The notes under the pieces: generated by a model
The model's input: only the letters and a program-made list of their open reading frames with translations
What the model was told of the DNA's origin: nothing
Databases searched by the model: none
Shown: one piece after another, positions 1 to 8,455 of the stretch
How the letters are laid out: the number at the start of each line of letters is the position of its first letter
Position numbering within the stretch: the first letter of the stretch is position 1
Translations under genes and position numbers: made by a program
Assembly: GCF_021277265.1 (NCBI RefSeq)
Contig: NZ_JAJSOH010000029.1
Span: 1 to 64,000 of the forward strand
DNA from: Kineosporia rhizophila
GTDB lineage: Bacteria; Actinomycetota; Actinomycetes; Actinomycetales; Kineosporiaceae
Length of the DNA stretch: 64,000 nucleotides
Reading direction: 5' to 3'

Positions 1-18
1 AACCAGGAGCGCGCTGGA

Positions 19-345
19 GCCAGGGGTGCGGGCTGGAGCCAGGGGTGCGGGCTGGAGCCAGGGGTGCGGGCTGGAGCCAGGGGTGCGGGCTGGAGCCAGG
101 GGTGCGGGCTGGAGCCAGGGGTGCGGGCTGGAGCCAGAGGTGCGGGCCAGAAGCAGCGGCGCGGGCCAGAAGCAGGAGCGCGGGGCCGGAACCAAGGAGC
201 GCGCTGGAGCCAGGGGTGCGGGCTGAAGCCAGGGGTGCGGGCTAGAAGCAGAGGTGCGGGGCCAGAAGCAGGAGCGCGCCCTGGAGCCAGGGATGCGGGC
301 TGGAGCCAGGGGTGCGGGCCGGAAGCAGCGGTGCGGCCGGCGCGG
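19..345. repeat. 19-bp tandem minisatellite array
   Basis: Six consecutive identical copies of the 19-bp unit GCCAGGGGTGCGGGCTGGA run from 19 to 132. They are followed to about 345 by degenerate copies in which ccaggggtg is changed to ccagaagcag or ccaggagcg. Several reading frames stay open through it, giving an artificial Gly/Ala/Arg-rich repeat (AGARGAGWSQGCGLEPGVR and similar), because 19 is not a multiple of 3 and the unit lacks stops. I see no start or codon signature of a real gene. The array may continue beyond the left edge. One exact unit recurs at 61337-61355 beside a palindrome. Confidence 0.9.
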
Positions 346-422
346 TGCCGGGGCGTGCTGGTGCGCGTGCAGTCCCTCGATTCGCTTTTCACCCGCCCGA
401 CGTTCTATGGTTGTCCTACCGA

Positions 423-496
423 CGCGGGGTGGAGCAGCTCGGTAGCTCGCTGGGCTCATAACCCAGAGGTCGCAGGTTCAAATCCTGTCCCCGCTA
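423..496 (+). tRNA. initiator tRNA-Met (anticodon CAT)
   Basis: This is a full 74-nt cloverleaf without encoded CCA. The anticodon stem/loop reads CTGGG-CTCATAA-CCCAG, so it carries the three consecutive G:C pairs that mark initiator tRNAs. The acceptor arm begins CGCGGGG and ends CCCCGCT plus A73, leaving position 1 unpaired with 72 (C1/T72), the other initiator hallmark. The T-arm is GCAGG-TTCAAAT-CCTGT. It is followed closely by an intrinsic terminator. Confidence 0.97.
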
Positions 497-506
497 CAAG
501 AAGAAG

Positions 507-543
507 AGCCCGGTCACCTGGAAAACAGGGGCCGGGCTTTTTC
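507..543 (+). terminator. intrinsic terminator of tRNA-fMet
   Basis: A stem AGCCCGG/CCGGGCT closes a loop of about 17 nt and is followed by a run of T (cttttttcg). It lies 10 bp after the tRNA. Confidence 0.85.
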
Positions 544-730
544 GTGTCACCTTTCTTGTGCCACCTTCCTCGCGTCAGGTCCGTCGCAGATCGGTCCCGG
601 GTGCGTGTGCTGGCACGGGACGCGCGCCCAATCACCAGGTATGCCCTCACACATCGCCGGCCCCACCTGTAACTGATCGCCCGACCGGATATGGTGACCG
701 GCCGTCCATCAGCACTCTCAGGGGGTCAGG

Positions 731-1672
731 TTGCCCAAGTCACCCGTCTGGTTCGACTGCGACACCGGCATCGACGACGCCTTGGCCCTCGCCCAGCTGG
801 CCGCCAGCCCCAGCATCGACCTCGTGGGCGTCAGCACGGTCAGCGGCAACATCGACGCGGCCCAGGCCGCCCGGAACACGCTGGACCTGCTCGCCCTGCT
901 GGGGCGTGACGACGTGCCGGTGGCCGTGGGGTCGCACGATCCGCTGGTGGGCAAGTACGCCGGGGGCGCGCCGGAGGTGCATGGAGGTAACGGCATCGGC
1001 GATGTGCAGCTCGCCCGCTCACCGCGCGAGGTGCAGACCCGCTCCGGGGTGGAAGAACTGCTGGCCGCGGCCCGGGCGCACGCCGGGGAGCTCCACCTGA
1101 TCGCGGTGGGCCCGCTCACCAACCTGGCCCACGCGCTGGTGCAGGAGCCGGAACTGCCCTCCCTGGTCAAGCACGTGACCATCATGGGCGGCGCGGTCTG
1201 GGTGCCGGGCAACCTCACCGCGCACGCCGAGGCGAACATCGCCAACGACGCGGAGGCGGCGCGGATCGTCTTCCGGGCGGGCTGGCCGGTCACCCTGGTG
1301 CCGCTCGACGTGACCCACGCGCACACCTTCGACACCACCGCGTACGAGGCGCTCCTGGCCCGTGACACCGCCCTGCACAAGGCGCTGGCGGGGATGCTCG
1401 ACTGCTACCTCAGCTTCCACGAGACCCGCCACGGAGTGCGGGCCAGCGCGCTGCACGACCCCCTGGCCACGATGCTGGCGACCGGCGCAGTCGAGGCGAG
1501 CACGGTCCGTTCGACCGGCCTCGTGGTCGACACCACCGAGGAACAGACCCGAGCACGGACGCTCGCGGTCGAGGTGGACGCCCTGCACCCGGTTGTCGAT
1601 GTGGTCACCGAGGTGGCCGACCCGGTCGGCCCTCGGCTCCTGGAGCTGCTCCTGGCCCTGCCGGGCCGCTGA
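731..1672 (+). CDS. inosine/uridine-preferring nucleoside hydrolase
   Basis: This 313-residue protein is of the IunH/CU-NH nucleoside hydrolase family, which splits the N-glycosidic bond of ribonucleosides into base and ribose in purine/pyrimidine salvage. The N-terminus carries the calcium-binding signature DCDTGIDDALAL (residues 9-20), and the middle has the family block HLIAVGPLTNLA and a following TIMGGAV segment. Length is typical. It starts at TTG 731, chosen because AGGGGG lies just upstream and the protein then begins MPKSPVWFDCDTG as family members do. It is monocistronic, convergent with the putrescine oxidase gene 12 bp away. Base specificity cannot be read from sequence. Confidence 0.93.
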   Translation: MPKSPVWFDCDTGIDDALALAQLAASPSIDLVGVSTVSGNIDAAQAARNTLDLLALLGRDDVPVAVGSHDPLVGKYAGGAPEVHGGNGIGDVQLARSPREVQTRSGVEELLAAARAHAGELHLIAVGPLTNLAHALVQEPELPSLVKHVTIMGGAVWVPGNLTAHAEANIANDAEAARIVFRAGWPVTLVPLDVTHAHTFDTTAYEALLARDTALHKALAGMLDCYLSFHETRHGVRASALHDPLATMLATGAVEASTVRSTGLVVDTTEEQTRARTLAVEVDALHPVVDVVTEVADPVGPRLLELLLALPGR

Positions 1673-1684
1673 GGCCCCAGGCCC

Positions 1685-3040
1685 TCAGACCTCGTCGTTG
1701 AGGATCGCGTCGGCGAGCATCCGGCCCACCCGGATCGCCCCGTCCACGTGCTGGAACCCCAGCCCCGCCACGTCCGAGGAGCCGAACGAGATCGGGCCGA
1801 CCGGTTCCCGCAGCCGGGCGCCGTAGCGGGTCAGACCGCCGATGTCGAAGCTGGTGGCGTAGGCGCCGGCCGTCCACTCCTCGGCCATCCACTGGCTCTC
1901 GTAGTAGGCCAGCGGCTCCAGGGCCTGCTCGCCGTAGTAGGCGGCGAGCGCACCCAGGGTGGCGGCGCGGCGTTCGTCGGTCGACAGTGCAAGCAGCCGG
2001 TCGGCGTTCTCGTCGGAGACGAAACCCACCAGCGTCCCTCGGGTGTCGTCGTGGTTGGTGTTGTCGTAGGCCTCGTGCACCACCTGGTAGGGACTGAAAG
2101 CGGTTCCGGACAGCCCGGCTTCGCGCCAGAACGGCGTGGGGTAGGTGATGTGCAGCTTGATCACGATGCCGAACGACTGGTGCTGGCGGGCCTGCATGTG
2201 CACCGGCGGCAGGTTCGGGGTGAAGGCGATCCGGGGTGCCAGGGTGGGCGGAAGGGCGAGAATCACGCGCCGGGCCCGCCATTCGCCACCGCTGGCGGTG
2301 CGCACCGTGGCCCCCGCGTCGTCGTAGTCGATCGAGGTGACCGCCGAACCGGTGACGACCTTGTCGCCGAGCTGCTCGGCCAGGCGCAGCGGAACCTGCT
2401 GCAGCCCGCCCTTCACCCGCCGGTCGAGGATGAAGTCGGCGTCTACCAGGTGACTGAAACCGCCTGCACTGGCGGCCATCAGGACTGCCGACAGGGCCGA
2501 GAAGGCGTGCGCGGGCTTGGTCAGCATGGCCGGGCCGATGTAGAGCGCGATGTTGTCGCGGGCCTCGGCGTCGTCGGTCTGTTCCTTCAGCCAGCCCGCG
2601 AACGAGATCCGGTCCAGTTCGTCGGCCCCGGGCATCTCCCAGGGGCGCAGCGGATCCATCTGGCCGGAGAGCTTGTCCAGCAGAACGGTGATCCGGTCGA
2701 CCTCGGAGGCGGTGTACTCGGACACCGGGAAGGCGGCGCCGGCGAACGTGTGACGCACCCCGTCCTGGCCCACGTACACGCTCTCGCCCTCGCGGTAGCG
2801 CTCGAACGTGTCCAGGCCCAGCTCGTCCAGGGTCTCCAGCAGGGCGGACTGGTCGGGGGAGACCCACTGCCCACCCAGTTCCAGGCGCACGCCGTCGACC
2901 GTGTCGGTCCACAGCCGGCCGCCGATGCGGTCGCGGGCCTCCAGTACGACCACGTCGTGACCCGCCCGGCTGAGGCGGGTGGCCGCGGTGAGGCCGGTGA
3001 CACCGGCGCCGACGACCACGACATCGACCTGCGTGCTCAT
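1685..3040 (-). CDS. puo: putrescine oxidase (FAD amine oxidase)
   Basis: A 451-residue flavin amine oxidase. The N-terminal FAD dinucleotide fold is plain (VVVVGAGVTGLTAA, then VLEARDRIGGRLWT), followed by LELGGQWVSPDQ. The middle KPAHAFSALSAVLMAASAGG and C-terminal GFQHVDGAIRVG segments closely resemble Rhodococcus/Kocuria putrescine oxidases, which oxidise putrescine to 4-aminobutanal with H2O2 release. The MAO-type covalent flavin cysteine motif (SGGC) is absent, the matching place reading FGSSDVAG, so FAD is probably non-covalent. It lies downstream of a LysR gene on the same strand (102 bp gap) and next to gabT-gabD, so it probably supplies the GABA pathway. Substrate assignment is by similarity and context. 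Confidence 0.88.
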   Translation of the reverse strand: MSTQVDVVVVGAGVTGLTAATRLSRAGHDVVVLEARDRIGGRLWTDTVDGVRLELGGQWVSPDQSALLETLDELGLDTFERYREGESVYVGQDGVRHTFAGAAFPVSEYTASEVDRITVLLDKLSGQMDPLRPWEMPGADELDRISFAGWLKEQTDDAEARDNIALYIGPAMLTKPAHAFSALSAVLMAASAGGFSHLVDADFILDRRVKGGLQQVPLRLAEQLGDKVVTGSAVTSIDYDDAGATVRTASGGEWRARRVILALPPTLAPRIAFTPNLPPVHMQARQHQSFGIVIKLHITYPTPFWREAGLSGTAFSPYQVVHEAYDNTNHDDTRGTLVGFVSDENADRLLALSTDERRAATLGALAAYYGEQALEPLAYYESQWMAEEWTAGAYATSFDIGGLTRYGARLREPVGPISFGSSDVAGLGFQHVDGAIRVGRMLADAILNDEV

Positions 3041-3142
3041 GTGCGAATGCTCCCTGGGGTGCGTATATCGTCGTCAGGAGTGTCAGGGACACGGGAATTC
3101 GCGTCAACCCCAGTTAACCGCCACGAAATCAGCAACGCTGAA

Positions 3143-4039
3143 TCAGCCCGGGATCGGACGTACGCCGGGCCCGTAGCGATCCACGCAGAACTGGGCCAGG
3201 CGATCGGCCAGGGCGGCCAGCGTGGTGGCGGCGTGATGCTGTGGGTCCCAGGCCGCGTACAGGTGGATCCGCACGGCGCCTGCCGGGCCGGTGAGCCCCA
3301 CCGGGCTCAGGCTGAAGCGAGGGTCGTCGGAAACCACCGCTACGCCTCGCCCAGCTGCTGCCAGGGCCTGCGCGACCTGGGCGTTGGTGCACTCGATGTA
3401 CCGGCGGTAGCTCAGCCCGGCTGCGGCCATCGCCTCGTCGAGCAACTGGCGCGGGCGGAAGCCCTCGGTAAGCACCAGAAGCTCGCGTTCGGCCAGCTCA
3501 CCCACCGACACGGAATCTCGCGCGCTCCACTCGTCCTCAATTGGGACCTGAGCCCAGATCGGCAACACCGCCAGGGCACAGGAGGCCAGGTCGGACGACG
3601 GGGGGCGGGGGACGATGGCCAGGTCGGCGCCGGAGTGGAGGGCGGCGTCGGCGCCCCGGGGGTCGAGCTGGCGCACGATGGGCACCGGATCGTCGGGGAG
3701 CAACGTTGCCAGGAATGGGGCCACCACATCGCTGAGGGTGGTGGTGGGTACCGCCAGGTGCAGCTGATCGAGCCTCCCGGAAGCAATGCTCGCGGCGGCT
3801 CTCCGCACTTCATCCGCCTGGCGTAGCAATGACCGGGCCAGCGGCAGGAACTGCGAGCCGGCCGGGGTAAGCCGCAGACGGTGCCCCTGGCGCTCGAACA
3901 GGGCCATACCTAGCTCCTGCTCCAGCTGGCGTAGCTGCCGGGAGAGCACGGGCTGGGTGACGTGCAGCCGGGTTGCCGCCTGGGTGGCCGAGCCCTCGTC
4001 GACGGTGGAGACGAAGTACCGCAGCAGCCTCAGGTTCAT
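3143..4039 (-). CDS. LysR-family regulator of the putrescine/GABA genes
   Basis: A LysR-type regulator. The N-terminal winged helix-turn-helix reads MNLRLLRYFVSTVDEGSATQ, continues AATRLHVTQPVLSRQLRQLE, and leads into a C-terminal effector domain of about 200 residues. I use ATG 4039 rather than an in-frame start at 4084 because LysR proteins begin with the MNLRLLRYF helix. It is divergent from gabT (71 bp shared upstream region) and sits upstream of puo. That arrangement suggests it controls gabT-gabD, with an inducer such as GABA, putrescine or an aldehyde. The inducer is inference. Confidence 0.9.
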   Translation of the reverse strand: MNLRLLRYFVSTVDEGSATQAATRLHVTQPVLSRQLRQLEQELGMALFERQGHRLRLTPAGSQFLPLARSLLRQADEVRRAAASIASGRLDQLHLAVPTTTLSDVVAPFLATLLPDDPVPIVRQLDPRGADAALHSGADLAIVPRPPSSDLASCALAVLPIWAQVPIEDEWSARDSVSVGELAERELLVLTEGFRPRQLLDEAMAAAGLSYRRYIECTNAQVAQALAAAGRGVAVVSDDPRFSLSPVGLTGPAGAVRIHLYAAWDPQHHAATTLAALADRLAQFCVDRYGPGVRPIPG

Positions 4040-4110
4040 GCTCACAGGGCATGAGGATAGTGCTGAACAGGTCTTGGACAACATGAACGCCAGGCTGAAT
4101 CCTCGGAGTC

Positions 4111-5427
4111 ATGTCCGACCTTGAACAGACCCGCCTGGTCCGCACCGAGTTGCCCGGCCCGCGCTCGGCCGCACTGATGCTCCGGAAGCAGGCCTTCGTC
4201 AGTCCCGGGGTCGGCACCACGATGCCGGTCTTCGCCACCCGCGCGGCCGGTGGCATCGTCGAGGACGTCGACGGCAACCGCCTCATCGACCTCGGCTCGG
4301 GGATCGCCGTGACCACGGTCGGCAGCAGCGCGCCGCGGGTGGTCGCGGCGGTTCAGGCGCAGGTCGCCGAGTTCACCCACACCTGCTTCATGATCACGCC
4401 CTACGAGTCGTACGTGGCGGTCGCCGAGGCCCTCGCCCGGCTGACCCCGGGTGACCACGAAAAGCGTTCCGCGCTGTTCAACTCCGGTTCCGAGGCGGTG
4501 GAGAACGCGGTCAAGATGGCCCGTTCGTACACCGGTCGCAGCGCCGTGGTGGTGTTCGACCACGCCTACCACGGCCGCACCAACCTGACGATGGCGATGA
4601 CCGCGAAGGTGGCGCCCTACAAGCACGGGTTCGGCCCGTTCGCCGCCGAGGTCTACCGGGCGCCGATGTCGTACCCGCTGCGCGACGGCCTGAGTGGGGC
4701 CGAGGCGGCCCGTCGGGCCATCGGGCAGATCGAGACCCAGGTCGGGGCCGGGAATCTCGCCGCCTTAGTGATCGAGCCGATCCAGGGCGAGGGCGGTTTC
4801 GTGGTTCCCGCCGAAGGTTTCCTGCCCGCTCTGGCCGACTGGTGCCGGACCAACGGCGTGGTCTTCGTGGCGGACGAGGTGCAGTCCGGATTCGGCCGCA
4901 CCGGAACGATGTTCGCGAGCGAGACCGAGGACGTCGTCCCGGACCTGGTGGTCAGCGCGAAGGGGATCGCGGGCGGGCTTCCGCTCTCGGCGGTCACCGG
5001 GCGCGCAGAAATCATGGAAGCTGTCCACCCCGGCGGTCTCGGGGGCACCTATGGGGGCAATCCGCTCGCCTGTGCCGCCGCCCTGGCCGTGATCGAGACG
5101 ATCGAGTCGGACGGCCTGCTGGAAAGAGCCCGCCAGATCGAGACTCTCGTGCGCGAGCGGTTCGCCAGGGTGGACGATCCGCGGATCGCCGAGGTACGGG
5201 GGCGCGGGGCCATGCTCGCCGTCGAACTCGTGCAGCCCGGCACCGGTGAGCCGGACGCCGCCCTGGCCAAGTCGATCGCGGCCCACGCCCACAGCCAGGG
5301 CGTGATCACCCTGACCTGCGGCACCTGGGGCAACGTGATCCGTTTCCTGCCGCCGCTGAGCATTTCCGACGAGCTGCTCACCGAGGCCCTCGACATCGTC
5401 GTGGCCGGGCTGGAGGTGACCCGATGA
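4111..5427 (+). CDS. gabT: 4-aminobutyrate aminotransferase
   Basis: A 438-residue class III PLP aminotransferase that transfers the amino group of GABA to 2-oxoglutarate, making succinate semialdehyde. Visible motifs are FNSGSEAVENAVKMAR (PLP phosphate binding), FDHAYHGRTNLTMAMT, IEPIQGEGGF, VFVADEVQSGFGRTGTMFA (the PLP-contacting Asp) and the Schiff-base lysine in VSAKGIAGGLPLSA. It overlaps gabD by 4 bp (ATGA), so the two are translationally coupled. It is divergent from the LysR gene. Other omega-aminotransferase substrates are possible, but the coupling to an SSADH supports GabT. Confidence 0.92.
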   Translation: MSDLEQTRLVRTELPGPRSAALMLRKQAFVSPGVGTTMPVFATRAAGGIVEDVDGNRLIDLGSGIAVTTVGSSAPRVVAAVQAQVAEFTHTCFMITPYESYVAVAEALARLTPGDHEKRSALFNSGSEAVENAVKMARSYTGRSAVVVFDHAYHGRTNLTMAMTAKVAPYKHGFGPFAAEVYRAPMSYPLRDGLSGAEAARRAIGQIETQVGAGNLAALVIEPIQGEGGFVVPAEGFLPALADWCRTNGVVFVADEVQSGFGRTGTMFASETEDVVPDLVVSAKGIAGGLPLSAVTGRAEIMEAVHPGGLGGTYGGNPLACAAALAVIETIESDGLLERARQIETLVRERFARVDDPRIAEVRGRGAMLAVELVQPGTGEPDAALAKSIAAHAHSQGVITLTCGTWGNVIRFLPPLSISDELLTEALDIVVAGLEVTR

Positions 5428-6854
5428 GTGACCACACCAAAGGCGTTCTGATCGGTGGGGAATGGCGCACCGGCAGCCGGGGCGTGTTCGAAGTGGTGAA
5501 CCCGGCCACGCTGGAAGTGATCGCCCAGGTGGCCGACGCCGGCCCGGACGACGCCGTGGCCGCTGTGGACGCCGCGTCCCAGGCCTTCCGGGCCTGGGCC
5601 GACACCGCGCCCCGGGTCCGCGCTGATCTGCTGATGCGCACGCGTGAGCTGATGCTGCGAGACGCCGAGGAACTGGCCGAGCTGATCAGCGCCGAGAACG
5701 GCAAGTCGCTGGCCGACGCCCGGGCCGAAGTGTCCTACGCAGCCGAGTTCTTCCGCTGGTTCGCCGAGGAAGCAGTGCGCCCACACGGCGATTTCGGCTC
5801 ATCGCCCGTCGGTGGCACCCGCACCATCGTCACCCACCACCCGGTCGGCGTTGCGGCCCTGGTCACTCCCTGGAACTTCCCGGCCGCGATGGCGACCCGA
5901 AAGATAGCCCCCGCACTCGCGGCCGGCTGCACCGTCGTCCTCAAACCGGCTGCTGAAACGCCGCTCACGGCGCTCGCTGTGGCCCGGTTGATGGCCGAGG
6001 CCGGAGTGCCGGACGGCGTGGTCAACGTGGTGCCCGGGCAGGACGCCCCGGCGATCGTCGCGGCCTGGACCGATGACCCGAGGGTGCGGAAGCTGTCGTT
6101 CACCGGCTCCACCAATGTCGGCCGTCAGCTTCTGCGTCAGGCCGCGGAGCGGGTCGTGAACACGTCCATGGAGCTGGGCGGCAATGCGCCCTTCGTGGTC
6201 ACCGCCGACGCCGACGTGGATGCGGCGGTGGAGGGGGCGATGCTGGCGAAGTTCCGCAACGGCGGGCAGGCCTGCACCGCGGCGAACCGGTTCTACGTTC
6301 ACGAAGACGTCGCGGCCGAGTTCACCGCCAAGCTCGGCGCGAAGGTCGAGGCGCTGAAGGTCGGACCGGCCGCGGAGGGGGCGGACATCGGCCCGCTGAT
6401 CTCGGCCCGGGCCCACCAGAACGTGCAGCGGATGCTGGAGAGTGCGCTGGTCACCGGCGCCACCGTGGCTCATCAGGCTGCCCCGGCCACCGCCCCCGGC
6501 CACTTCTTCACCCCGGTGGTGCTGACCGGGGTGACCAATGAATCGGACGTGGTGCGCGAGGAGACGTTCGCGCCGATCGTGCCCATCCTGACCTGGACCG
6601 ACCCCGAGGACATGCTGGCTCAGGTGAACTCCACCGAATACGGCTTGGCCGCTTATGTTTTCGCCGGTGATCTGGGAACCGCGCTGCGGCTGGCGGAGCG
6701 GATCGAGGCCGGCATGGTCGGCGTCAACCGGGGTCTGGTCTCCGACCCCTCGGCCCCGTTCGGTGGTGTCAAGCAGAGCGGAATCGGCCGGGAGGGTGCA
6801 CGGATCGGCCTGGAGGAGTACACCGAGACCCAGTACTTCAGCGTGGCCTGGTGA
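5424..6854 (+). CDS. gabD: succinate-semialdehyde dehydrogenase
   Basis: A 476-residue aldehyde dehydrogenase oxidising succinate semialdehyde to succinate, the last step of GABA breakdown into the TCA cycle. It shows VTPWNFPAAMATRKIAPALA, the general-base glutamate in SMELGGNAPFVV and the catalytic cysteine in FRNGGQACTAANRF. The C-terminal GMVGVNRGLVSDPSAPFGG is typical of GabD. Its start overlaps the gabT stop. It is the only ALDH in the cluster, so the 4-aminobutanal dehydrogenase step after Puo is either done by this enzyme or encoded elsewhere. It is convergent with the lactonase gene, 9 bp away. Confidence 0.92.
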   Translation: MSDHTKGVLIGGEWRTGSRGVFEVVNPATLEVIAQVADAGPDDAVAAVDAASQAFRAWADTAPRVRADLLMRTRELMLRDAEELAELISAENGKSLADARAEVSYAAEFFRWFAEEAVRPHGDFGSSPVGGTRTIVTHHPVGVAALVTPWNFPAAMATRKIAPALAAGCTVVLKPAAETPLTALAVARLMAEAGVPDGVVNVVPGQDAPAIVAAWTDDPRVRKLSFTGSTNVGRQLLRQAAERVVNTSMELGGNAPFVVTADADVDAAVEGAMLAKFRNGGQACTAANRFYVHEDVAAEFTAKLGAKVEALKVGPAAEGADIGPLISARAHQNVQRMLESALVTGATVAHQAAPATAPGHFFTPVVLTGVTNESDVVREETFAPIVPILTWTDPEDMLAQVNSTEYGLAAYVFAGDLGTALRLAERIEAGMVGVNRGLVSDPSAPFGGVKQSGIGREGARIGLEEYTETQYFSVAW

Positions 6855-6863
6855 TCTGACGCC

Positions 6864-7688
6864 CTAGGAGACCGTCTTCTCCTGCCAGGCGGGCCAGTCC
6901 GGGTCGTGCCCGGGCCAGACCTCCACCCCTGGCCGCTGATCCAGTTCGTGCAGACGCTGGATCGCGGTCAGGGCGAACGGCTCGTCCTGAGGGCGCATCA
7001 CCGTGCCGCACGGCACGGCCTCGAGGACATTGCGCTTCAGATCGGCCGCGTCGCAGGCCAGAACCACGGTACGGCTGGGCAGTTCGACCATCACCGACTG
7101 GTGCCCCGGGGTGTGACCGCGCGTGTCCAGAGCAGTGACGCCGGGGGCCAGCAGGGTGTCTCCGTCGAGCAGCACGATGTTCAGATCTTCGCGCAGATAG
7201 TCGCCCGGCACCACGACGTGCTTCTCGTCGAGGTCAGGTATCTGACGGGCGAACTCGTACTCGGCGCGTTGCATGAGGACCGGCACGTCGGGCCCGAGCA
7301 GCCGCAGCCCGCCGGTGTGGTCGAGGTGCACGTGCGAGACGATGCACCCGCGCAGATCGCCCCAGGAAAGCCCGAGTTCGGCCACCTGGTCGGCCAGTGG
7401 GTCACCCGGGGGCAACAGTGCGGTGTAGCTGTCCCAGTTGTAATACGTTGCGCGCTCGACCGGATCGCGCACCACGTCGACGTTGAAGCCGGAATCGACC
7501 AGCAGCCAGCCGTTCTCGTGCACCACCGCGCTGACCGTCACCGGCTCCAGCAGGAACACCGCCGGATCGCCGCCGAGAATCGAGATGGACTCGCGGATCG
7601 GTTCGTAGCCAACGATCATCGGGTGCAGTCGCAGCGGCGGGCCGGTCAGCCCGAGCGATGAGTCCTCTTGCCAGTCGAGCACGCTCAC
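6864..7688 (-). CDS. metallo-beta-lactamase-fold lactonase (AttM/AiiA-like)
   Basis: A 274-residue MBL-fold hydrolase. The dinuclear zinc motif HxHxDH is complete (SHVHLDHTGG), with later ligands in TRGHTPGHQS and LACDAAD and a C-terminal GHDPDW. The segment QRAEYEFA and the TPGHQS/GHDPD blocks are characteristic of N-acyl-homoserine-lactone or gamma-butyrolactone lactonases such as AttM/BlcC and AiiA. GTG 7688 overlaps the upstream TetR stop by 4 bp (GTGA), so the two form one operon. Lying convergent to gabT-gabD, it may open gamma-butyrolactone toward succinate semialdehyde, or act on signals. Substrate is undecided. Confidence 0.85.
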   Translation of the reverse strand: MSVLDWQEDSSLGLTGPPLRLHPMIVGYEPIRESISILGGDPAVFLLEPVTVSAVVHENGWLLVDSGFNVDVVRDPVERATYYNWDSYTALLPPGDPLADQVAELGLSWGDLRGCIVSHVHLDHTGGLRLLGPDVPVLMQRAEYEFARQIPDLDEKHVVVPGDYLREDLNIVLLDGDTLLAPGVTALDTRGHTPGHQSVMVELPSRTVVLACDAADLKRNVLEAVPCGTVMRPQDEPFALTAIQRLHELDQRPGVEVWPGHDPDWPAWQEKTVS

Positions 7689-8347
7689 GACATCACTTCC
7701 TCAGGGACGGCCAAGGGGGAGCGGGCCGCCTCGCGCAGCCGTCGCTCGGGTACCCGGAGTACCCGCAGGGCCGCGTCGGCGATCGCTGGGGCCACCTCGT
7801 CGGCCGCCATGGCTCCCTCGGTGCGGCGTCGCAGGATCACCGACTCGACCAGTCCGGTCACCAGCGCCGTGGCCTGCTGGGCGGCCTCGGGATCGGATTC
7901 CGTTACGGAGGCGACCAGTTCGCGGTAGACGGCGTAGAGTCGTTCCCGTTCGGAGTGGAACTCGGCGAACGGCTCCTGGTCGACCTCGGGCAGCAGGTAG
8001 AGCGCGCCGATGTTGTCCCGGCCTGACAGCAGCAGGCGGGTGTCGTAGGAGCACAGAGCCCACAAACGGACGTCTGCGGGCTCGGGTCGGTCGCTCAGAG
8101 CGGTGGCGAACTGCACCGAGGGCCGCACGGTCTGCAGCAGCAGACGCAGCAGGATCGCCTGCTTGCCGGGGAAGTAGTGGTACATCGAGGCCTGGCTGAT
8201 CCCGGCCCGGGCGGCGATCTTGTGGGTGCTCGTACTGCCGTAGCCCGCGGTGCAGAACAGGTGGGCCGCCGCGTCGAGGATGTCCCGCTCGGTGCCGAGG
8301 CCGGAAGGGGACGGGCCCTTCGCGCGAGGGCGGCCGAGGCTGGGCAT
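7685..8347 (-). CDS. TetR-family repressor, lactonase operon
   Basis: A 220-residue TetR regulator with the N-terminal HTH near residues 20-66 (ILDAAAHLFCTAGYGSTSTH, then KIAARAGISQASMYHYFPGK). The rest is the variable ligand-binding domain. It is the first gene of a two-gene operon with the MBL-fold lactonase (4-bp overlap), so it probably represses itself and the lactonase in response to a lactone-like ligand. The ligand is not visible from sequence. It is divergent from the small LexA-box gene at 8456. Confidence 0.9.
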   Translation of the reverse strand: MPSLGRPRAKGPSPSGLGTERDILDAAAHLFCTAGYGSTSTHKIAARAGISQASMYHYFPGKQAILLRLLLQTVRPSVQFATALSDRPEPADVRLWALCSYDTRLLLSGRDNIGALYLLPEVDQEPFAEFHSERERLYAVYRELVASVTESDPEAAQQATALVTGLVESVILRRRTEGAMAADEVAPAIADAALRVLRVPERRLREAARSPLAVPEEVMS

Positions 8348-8396
8348 TCCCGGAGTTTAAGGCCCGGGCCCGGAAGGCCGATGACGGCATGGTCGT

Positions 8397-8412
8397 TCGA
8401 ACAGATGTTCGA
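8397..8412. promoter_or_regulatory. LexA (SOS) box
   Basis: TCGAACAGATGTTCGA is an exact match to the Gram-positive/actinobacterial LexA operator TCGAAC-N4-GTTCGA. A TAGAAT hexamer that could serve as -10 begins directly after it (8413). It lies 44 bp before the start of the small gene at 8456 and 50 bp before the divergent TetR start. Confidence 0.85.
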
Positions 8413-8455
8413 TAGAATCGGCGTGTCGCCAGCAGCGTGAACCGCGGGGGTGCTA

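Noticed and set aside
64..672. Long plus-strand frame across the minisatellite and the initiator tRNA
   Set aside because: It is built from the 19-bp repeat and then reads through the tRNA and its terminator; no ribosome site or homology.
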